From Nageia nagi (Eukaryota > Pinophyta), in the NCBI GenBank assembly GCA_050084985.1, contig JBITNC010000001.1, positions 62,434,001 to 62,498,000 on the forward strand: 64,000 nucleotides of DNA, written 5' to 3'. Made by a program: the position numbers and the translations under genes. This document shows positions 56,549-64,000 of this stretch, piece by piece (the first letter of the stretch is position 1; every line of letters begins with the position of its first letter). The notes beneath the pieces were generated by a model, which saw only the letters and a list, made by a program, of their open reading frames with translations, was not told the origin of the DNA and searched no databases.

Positions 56549-58352
56549 TATTGATTAGTATAATGTAACCTCAAGGGTTTGGTCAGGTCTTATTCTACAT
56601 TGCTCACAACAATATGGTTCTTGAAAGAGCATAAGGAGGTAGGATAGTGTGCTCATTTTTTTCTCAATCTCTGGGTTATAGGCCAATTCCTATTTATGTA
56701 AAAGCCTAAAAGTAGCTAGAAAGAGATCAAAAGGTAAAGGTAACTTAAAGAGAATAAAGAAATGAAATACAAAAAGTGAAATAAAACTAAATATCTTAGG
56801 CATTACTGCATAGGCAACAATCCATAACCAAGATTAGGAATAGCAAACTATCTTACTCTTGGGGTCTCACAATCACAATACATAGCCATAACTTAATACA
56901 ATATCTCATACATAATATACATAAGATAGCACATACAATCACAAATTATAGAGGGAAAAGTATCATGGAATTGTATTATCATATATGAAAGCATTTCATA
57001 CACTACACAACCTTGCTAAAATGTTTGACCTCATGAACCTCTAACAGTCCACTATTTATACTATTCTTATTTACAAATGGTTGGTTATTCACCATTACTA
57101 ACCTTAATTACTCTATTGAATAAGAATAAAAATAAATAATTTTTTACAAATATCAATTTCAATCTACAACTATGTTAGATTACACAGTGACCAAGTAAAA
57201 TAAGTGTCAACATCTAAAAATCTACAGATTTTGAATTCATGTACCTTCTCAATCGTAATCTTTTTAACTTATATTTGACTATATCCTATTGCAAATATAG
57301 CTAATTAATGAGGTATGGTTTGGTGGCTTAATTATTATGGTTTGTCTTTATGCTCTATCAATATCCATCTAACTCTTTGCAACCATTAATGAAGATCATT
57401 ATAACTTGGGGTTGTGGGAACTGTGAGGGCAATGCAAAGTATAACATTAAATACCAAGGAACAACTACTACTTCTATATGGAAATGAGTTAAATTCAACA
57501 CATTAATAGATCCCTAAGGGTTAAACACTCTTGATTAAGTGTACCTAAGTCTTCCCCTTATCTCACAATTCTTTTCTTAGTATAGTGGATCTTGCTTGCT
57601 TTGGCAAGGTTTATTGACTGTCTAGGAATTATTCTACCACCCATTGATTTTCAATAAAATGTGTGATGTCATAAATTAAAATTGTTGGGCTCTAGAATAA
57701 TCTTTTTGAAACATCTCCCACTTCTTATTACTTCTATAATACCCACCAATGGACCATCCTAGCACTTGCTAATTTTTGGTGTATGACACAACTTCTCCTT
57801 TGGAAATCCATGGGCTCAGTAACATTACCCATTGATAGATTTGACTCAAAGATGACTCATATTTACAATAATATCTAGAAATAATACTCAGATCTATAGA
57901 ACCTAAACTTTACAACCTTGAACTTCTATAAGACCCTAATTCAGACTTAAACATCTACTTTCCTCACATGTTACACTACTTCTTGGATATGACCTAGACA
58001 CAATGACACTACCTTTTAACCTTAGACATATGTATAGTTACTAGTGGAGAAATGACTATATTATTACCAATTTATTGGACCTATTTACATTACATCATCC
58101 AATTTTGAACAAAATGGTGGTTAAGTTACCAAATAAATCAACTATGACTTATATAGATCGATAGTACCTAGACTTTCTTAGATGTAACAAAATTTGAGAA
58201 AAAGAGTATACGATCATTTCAATATTTACAAAATAATGAATGAGGAGCAAGAAATGGGAATTAAAAGCATAGATTTATTGATAAGTTAAAAAGGAATTAA
58301 ATAATAGAAAAATGTTACCATGTTCATAGAGTGTGATTCTAAAAGAATAACA
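56549..58352 (-). repeat. 5' LTR of element B
   Basis: It is the partner of 44270-46083. On the plus strand it starts TATTGATTAG (TG decayed to TA) and ends AATAACA. H LTR sequence resumes at 58353. Confidence 0.85.
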
Positions 58353-58969
58353 TATATGTTTTGTAGAAACCCATAAATAGGTTTTGGTAAAAATAAACTC
58401 AAGTTGCATGATTATAACTTGTTATAATCCAATCCAAAAGTAAAATACTACATGCTAAATCTACCCTATCATACAAGGAAATGACTAGGTGAAACATGAG
58501 CCCAAAATAGTAACATCTAGATTAAACTTGAAGATAAAAAATGCAATCCTACTCATGCTATAATTAGCCTAGCAGCCTTTATTTTTAGGTGCAATGTGCC
58601 TAGTACAAAGGGATGAGGTATAGTTCACCTACTATGAGATGTAGTGTGCCTAGTACATATTTTGCTAGGTTTTGTGCATCTAGTGCATAGGTTTCTAGGT
58701 GTGGTGCACCAGGTCCACAAAATATTCAGAACTTAGTGCATTAGATAGTTTATCATAAAATACCTAGTATGATGGTCAAACCTTCTCCAAATATAGGCAT
58801 GTGTATGCTCATTAGAAAGGTATCTTTGAGTAATATACAATGAAAAAACAATATGATAAATTATATATCTTTATAAAAATTTATTCCTTGTTATATGTTA
58901 CTAATATAATTTTGCAACTCTATTTGATCTTCAATTCGAATGGCCTTCAATTGAGCTTTAATTCCAATA
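58353..58969 (-). repeat. Left LTR of element H, third fragment
   Basis: This aligns with 61728-62348 of the right H LTR, sharing 'AAAAATAAACTCAAGTTGCA' and 'CATGCTAAATCTACCCTATC', and ends AATTCCAATA. On the minus strand this is a decayed TGTTGGAATT start. Confidence 0.8.
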
Positions 58970-58979
58970 TCTCCCCCTT
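58970..58979 (-). other. Polypurine tract of element H
   Basis: AAGGGGGAGA on the minus strand lies directly before the 3' LTR, the classic Copia-type tract. Confidence 0.8.
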
Positions 58980-59041
58980 GATACTAAAGTGACTTTTTAA
59001 GAAGTCTAGAAACATAAAAAATAGAATAAACTCTATTTTTT

Positions 59042-61476
59042 TTATTTTATCCAATATTTCAATAAGAAATAAAATAACACAAAATATTCACATTGACACT
59101 CCTTCCACCTTGGGTGTGAGATCTCCTCCATCTCTGATGCTGCTCCTTCTTGTAAATAATTGAGTTCCTCATTTTTATAAAAAATTATCCCTCCATATAT
59201 TGACATTATATCAATGCTAATTGTAATGGTTCTCAATAACCTTTCTTTTTCATCTTCTCTCATATTTGTACACCTTTTTTCCCAAGTGGTGCTTGCACAA
59301 TAATTAACCATCTCACATAGATGATTAAACCATACAAATATCTTTGAGTCCAAATTACACAATCTCTTCTCTATTATGCTCACACAAGGAATAATAATTA
59401 GCAATATTATCTCCATTAGACAATCTTCAAGTAATTAATATCTTGATAAGACATACACCATCTTCTTCATTCATAATAGCCTTAGAGCTATCCTTCAAAC
59501 ATATACTCAACAAATAATCATTGGTATCATTAGTCAATAAAACAAAGAACAAGAGTATTTTACCTCCATTGATTATTTTTTGAATAGGATCCCATGATGC
59601 TTTTGAAGCAACAATTTTTTTAAACATAGTAAAGAACTCTCATGGTTTCTCTTTGTAAAATATTTCCTCTTAAATATAACTCTTTATTATCACTCCAAGT
59701 GAGTGATCTCCATCCACAATTACCTCTTCAAGATAATTCTCAATTTTATTTAATGATTCTTACATTACACCATGAATTCCATGAGTGACTATCTCACTTT
59801 GTGCTATCTCCCCCTTGACATAGTCTTCCTCATACAAAATAGTATTCACTCTTGATGAGTGATCTTCTTCTCAAACAATTGATTCCTTCATGGTTATGAT
59901 AACTTGAAGTTCATCAAACTTGGTTATATATTCATTCTCTATATCATTTTCTATTGCATGTTTCTCCTCCCAAATAAGATAGTTTCTTATAGTCTACTCT
60001 TCACATAACACATCATTTACTCTTGATGAGTGAGTTTCTCCATTAAGCATGAAACTTATAGTCTTCATATCCTCTTCATCTATGATCTCTCTTGGATCAT
60101 TATCCCATATTGTCTCTCTAATATACTCATCATTCAATCCAAATGAATAAGTTTCACAATATCCATCCATCCAATTTGAATGGTCTTCAAGCAAGAAATA
60201 CTCCATCATAAGAGTTTCTCCTCCTCTTTCACTTTTCTCCCCCTATAGGGGAACTCTAAAATATGGGTAATCAGATCCCAAATATTAATCTATTTTCTTT
60301 CCATGAAGATAATATTCCACTCGAAATGAATGAGCTCTGAAATTTAGTTTATCATAATATATCATTCCAAATGAATCATATCCCACTTCATCTAAGTGGG
60401 ATGCAATAAAAAAGAAATACTCCTCCATGAGAGGTGTGGATTCATGATATGAATCTCCTTTAAAGTTTGGATAAGATGGCTCCTCCATTAGGCAATTCAC
60501 ATCTACCTCATCTTGGTGGTCTTCATCCACTTTGGAATTATCTTTAAACAAACAATCATTCTCATATAATGAAGCTTCAATACTTATCTCTTCAATGAGA
60601 CATTCATTAGCCACCTCATCTTGGTGGTCTTCAACTTGGGAAAGCTAAGCTTATTCCATGAAACACTCTTCAATAAAGGGCTAAGATGATATATCCTTCT
60701 CTACAAGTTCAAGGTGTGTCTCTCTAGTGAGATATTCATTCTCCTTGTGGGAAATGTGAATTATTTCTATGTATGTAATTCCTACAAGAGATATATCAAA
60801 ATATTTGTTCCTTTTTATTATATTCTCCCTCTAAAGTAAATAATTACCCATTTATCACTTTATCATAATACATTCCTCTTCTCATCAAGAAGTTCCTCCA
60901 CATGATTCTCCTCCATGAGAGTTGCACAAGGCCTCACACTAGCCTCCTTCACATCCTCATCTTCAAGAAAGGATTCTACATCACCATGCATGCCTTCATA
61001 AGACATGCATACAATAACAAAAACCATACAAGGCTAAAAATTATCTCCATAAGAGTCTCCATAGGGCTTTCTAAATAGATTTTATGGTAACAAGGCTCTA
61101 GTTCCCTTCATATATAATCTTGGAGATTATCACACACTATCTCACAAGAGTTCCCATAAACTTCTTATAGTTTTCTCCATGCATGTGTAGCTATCCTACA
61201 ACTAGTAATAAAAGGGAAAACATTATCTTTCATACCTCTCCTCAATTCCATGAGAGCCAAGAAATTTTGATATTGTTCCTCTTTCTTCAACCTCTTCTCA
61301 TCTTTTCCAAACATGGTCCATATGAGGGGTTCTTTATAGTTTCCTTATACAATGCTCCAAAGGTATTTGGTCACTAAGAAAGTATTCATTATAATTCTCT
61401 AGTAAGCATAATATTCACCATCAAATTTTGGGATATTTATGCCCTTAAACATGGTGTACATATAATAATCTTCCAT
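59042..61476 (-). pseudogene. Element H: Copia-type gag fused to a long acidic tail
   Basis: An ATG at 61476 opens 'MEDYYMYTMFKGINIPKFDG'. 'EYYAY.RIIMNTFLVTKYLW' and 'MELRRGMKDNVFPFITSCR' follow; this is the N-terminal Copia gag pattern (FDG.NY..W...M...L). Downstream, with about two frameshifts, the same strand reads as a Glu/Asp-rich protein of some 600 residues. Short repeats include 'VEDHQDEV' and 'DEDHQDEV' (60.5-60.65 kb) and 'HSSRVND' and 'HSSRVNT' (59.85-60.05 kb). Open stretches at 60285-60614, 59994-60209 and 59427-59627 share one frame. I see no zinc knuckle, protease, integrase or RT. Such gag-only elements rely on pol from relatives. The tail is unrecognised. Confidence 0.65.
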
Positions 61477-61657
61477 TCTGATGGACTCTCAACTAGAAGC
61501 AACTCATTCACACTTACAAAAGGCTATTATGTAGAGTGTTGTTATTGGTAGTCATATTGCTCAACTCAATAAGAAATAATAGATCATAATATATGAAATA
61601 ATTTATTAAATTCTTACAATTTCACCCACTAAATCTAATTCAAATGATCTTTCTAAA

Positions 61658-61669
61658 GCTTTGATACCA
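61658..61669 (-). other. Primer-binding site of element H
   Basis: TGGTATCAAAGC on the minus strand lies three bases inside the 5' LTR and differs from the initiator-Met PBS TGGTATCAGAGC at one base. Confidence 0.75.
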
Positions 61670-61672
61670 TAA

Positions 61673-62348
61673 TGAGAAGAGTTCTACTTTCATTTATCTA
61701 AAAAATGAAATCAATATATACATATAGGTTTTGGACAAACCTAGAAATAGATTGTGTTAAAAATAAACTCAAGTTGCAATATTACAACTTGTTACAATCC
61801 AATCCAAAAGCAAACTAATACATGCTAAATCTACCCTATCATACTAAGAAATAATTGGGCAAAACATGAGCCCAATATAGCAACATCTAGACTAAACTCA
61901 AAGATAAAAAACATAGTCCTATGCATGCAAAAATTAGCCCATCTTCTATTTTTAGGCATGGTATGCTTGGTACAAAGGGGTGAGGTGTAGTGTTTCTGAT
62001 GTGAGGCATAGTGCATATGGTACATAGTTTACTAGGCATGGCACATCTGGTGCATATGTTTCTATACATGATGTGTTTGGTTTATAAAATACTAAGAACT
62101 TAGTGCACTATATAATTTATCAAAAAATAACTAGTATGATCATCAAATCTTCAACAAAGGTAGGCATGCATATACTCATTCAAAAGTTATCTTTAAGATA
62201 TATCTAATTCAGGAAGAATCATATTAATTAGATGTCTCCAAAAAATGTTATGCTTTATCAAAGTTGACTAATATACCTTTGCAAGTCTAGTTGATATTTA
62301 GTTACTTCTTCAACTTGAATGGTCTTTGATTGAGCTCTAATTCCAAAA
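61673..62348 (-). repeat. Right (5') LTR of element H
   Basis: On the plus strand it starts TGAGAAGAG and ends AATTCCAAAA. It is uninterrupted (676 bp) and served as the template for recognising the three pieces of the left LTR at 35628, 44229 and 58353. Confidence 0.8.
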
Positions 62349-63320
62349 AATACTTCATATCAAAATTATTATAACTACTATGATGGAAAATATTATTTTA
62401 TAACTAAATAGAACTCATGTTTGCATGTAAAATGATAGTGGGATCACTTTATTTATCACTTATCTCATCAAATACTTTCTTGAACCATAATGCTTGAGCA
62501 ATAGTTTGTTGTATCTGTAATGCACTCAACTAAAATAGAGGATAAAGATATTAATCCTTATTTATTTTAACTCTAATAAATGAATCCAAATCCAAGAGAA
62601 AAATAATTTTTAGATGTGGATTTTTTTATTATCCAAATTATTTCCCCAATTTGAATCACTAAAGAGAATTAGTTCTAAATCTTTACTAGGAAAATTATGT
62701 ATTCCAAAATTAATAATACCTTTAACATACCTCAACATTCTCTTAGTAGCCTTAAAATGGAAACTAAATGGATTACTTATATATTTAGACATAATAGAGA
62801 TAGCATGTGCACTATTTAGTCTATTATTTATGAGAAACATTAAGCTCTAAATAATACTCCTATAATTTGTCACATTCACCTTTTCAACCCTATCATCTTT
62901 ACATGACAAGTCACTATGTGCAATAGGAGTAGGTACATTTTTGCAACTATCCATATCATGTTTATTCAACATATCCTTAACATAATTGGTTTAATAAATG
63001 AATATTTTTTATTTCATTTGGTGCAACTTCATTCCAAGAAAGTAGTGCATAAATCCTAAATCCTTCATCCCAAACTCACTCATCATGGAATCCTAAAAAG
63101 TATATTGCACCTGGAACTATTACCCATATAAGTCAAGTTATCAACATAGAAATCAGCATGAAAAATATCATCACCTTCTTTCTTCATTTATATAGTAAGT
63201 TTAAGTTTTCTTCATTTGAAGCTATGCTACTAAAAGCATCCTTCAATACTATAATACTAAGCTCTAAAGGCCTACTTAAGATCATATAAATGAAGAATTT
63301 ATATAAGAGCTTTGATACCA
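62349..63320 (-). pseudogene. Element I: Copia RT end and RNase H
   Basis: On the minus strand: 'LYDLK.AFRA.YYSIEGCF' near 63270 (RT, from LYGLKQAPRAWY), then 'HADFYVDNLTYMGN' at about 63150, where the catalytic YVDD reads YVDN. Next is 'FGMKDLGFMHYFLGMKLHQM'. An open stretch follows (62610-62840) with 'ISIMSKYISNPFSFHFKATK' and 'RMLRYVKGIINFG'. RNase H pieces 'QALWFKKVFDEISDK' and 'NNFDMKY' then reach the insertion point of H, and the domain continues at 35627. Integrase, protease and gag are missing. Confidence 0.85.
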
Positions 63321-64000
63321 ATTAAAGGTTTTAGAGGATAAAGGGTCCAAGCACTAATACCATAAAAATACCAAAGTTATAGGATTTTTTAATCAACTAC
63401 AACTTTTTGGAACTTTGAAAAAGCTAGTTTAAAGTTGCTGTATGGAAAACAACTTTGTAGGACCTCTAAAATAGTACAAAATAAAAATGTTGGTGTTCTA
63501 AGAGTTTTTGATTAGTTGGAACTTGTCAAAACTCTAGAAATGTCAAAAACTAACCAAAATAAAAATTATAAAATTTTGAGAGTTTTTGGTTGATTAGAAA
63601 TTTTCAAAACTCCAAAAAAGTTAAAAATGTGGAATTCATAGTCTGTAGGGTGATGATGTTAGCAAGTAAATTTGAAATGAGGAAATTAGATAGGTTTTGA
63701 GAGGAAAATTTTAGAGCCCATAATGTTTGTAGTTCTTAATGAAACCTAGTAGTATAACCCATGAAATTAATCAACATGAGATTTTCTATCCAATGATGAA
63801 GCTTAAATAAAAACTCAAGATGGAGAGAAGGGTCAAAAGTGAGCTCAGAGTACAATACTTCTAGAGCACATTGAGTAAGAAGGTTTCATATTTTATGATT
63901 TTTGAGTGTGTTCTACCAACAAGGCATGGAAAACTACATATGGTTGGAAAGGCATTGAAACTAGCTATCCAACCAAGAATAAATCACACAAAATGGAGAT
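63321..64000. other. Unassigned sequence, possibly 5' flank or LTR of element I
   Basis: A TGGTATCAAAGC match on the minus strand at about 63309-63320 could be a PBS, or simply RT coding. To its right is AT-rich DNA with a loose repeat: 'GAGTTTTTG.TT..TT.GAA' at about 63508 and 63579, followed by 'TCAAAACTC.A.AAA'. There is no frame and no partner for an LTR in the window. Confidence 0.35.

Larger units (their letters stand above)
44270..58352 (-). mobile_element. Element B: 14 kb Ty3/gypsy retrotransposon with extra ORF
   Basis: This minus-strand element of 14,083 bp has LTRs of 1,814 and 1,804 bp with TGTT...AACA ends. Reading from 58 kb leftward the order is LTR, gag, protease, RNase H-like domain, RT, RNase H, integrase, a long extra frame (ORF-Y), LTR. 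The target duplication TATAG/TATAT (44265-44269 and 58353-58357) lies within the left LTR of element H. It belongs to the same family as element A. The polyprotein is broken by stops and shifts, but most catalytic motifs are readable. Confidence 0.85.

Overview
This 64 kb window looks like intergenic DNA from a large, repeat-rich land-plant genome. A gymnosperm is my best guess, but nothing here proves the clade. It is AT-rich and holds no intact gene. Almost everything recognisable is an old, decayed LTR retrotransposon on one strand or the other, plus one small DNA transposon, one pentatricopeptide-repeat (PPR) pseudogene and several tandem repeats. In-frame stops are mostly TAG, as expected if CAG codons decayed by deamination of methylated CHG cytosines.

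Left part (1-14.1 kb, minus strand). Element A enters from beyond the left edge, showing a gag/leader end and one LTR. It sits inside the integrase of an older Ty3/gypsy copy, element F (2.4-8.4 kb). To the right is a decayed reading frame of about 940 codons, ORF-X (11.0-13.83 kb), which I do not recognise. Its C-terminal half occurs a second time at 8.4-10.17 kb. A 0.74 kb spacer between the copies carries three primer-binding-site-like motifs and a degenerate minisatellite.

Middle (14.1-35.5 kb). Element D (14.15-22.06 kb, plus strand) is a Ty3/gypsy copy of likely chromovirus type. A 931 bp hAT-like element with an 8 bp target duplication lies in its right LTR. Next come a gag-like scrap, a Copia integrase remnant, a comparatively young tandem repeat (24.1-25.05 kb) and about 4 kb with nothing recognisable. 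A PPR pseudogene (29.14-32.53 kb) follows; it is split by element G, a 2.4 kb non-autonomous Copia-like element with a perfect GTTTC target duplication.

Right part (35.5-64 kb) is a nest that can be read in order from target duplications. Copia element I (minus) was hit in its RNase H by element H (minus, Copia-like). The left LTR of H was then hit twice within about 40 bp: by element C (35.65-44.23 kb, plus, Tat-like gypsy) and by element B (44.27-58.35 kb, minus, a 14 kb gypsy of the same family as A). B has an RNase H-like domain between protease and RT, and after integrase it carries a decayed frame of about 1,200 codons, ORF-Y, with a C-terminal coiled coil. H encodes a Copia-type gag followed by a long acidic, repetitive tail and no pol.

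The genes once served retrotransposon life cycles: gag for particle assembly, protease, reverse transcriptase, RNase H and integrase. All copies carry stops or frameshifts and many have lost catalytic residues. The parts that most merit attention are the three long non-pol frames (ORF-X, ORF-Y and the H tail). They appear to be element-borne proteins and I cannot assign a function to any of them.
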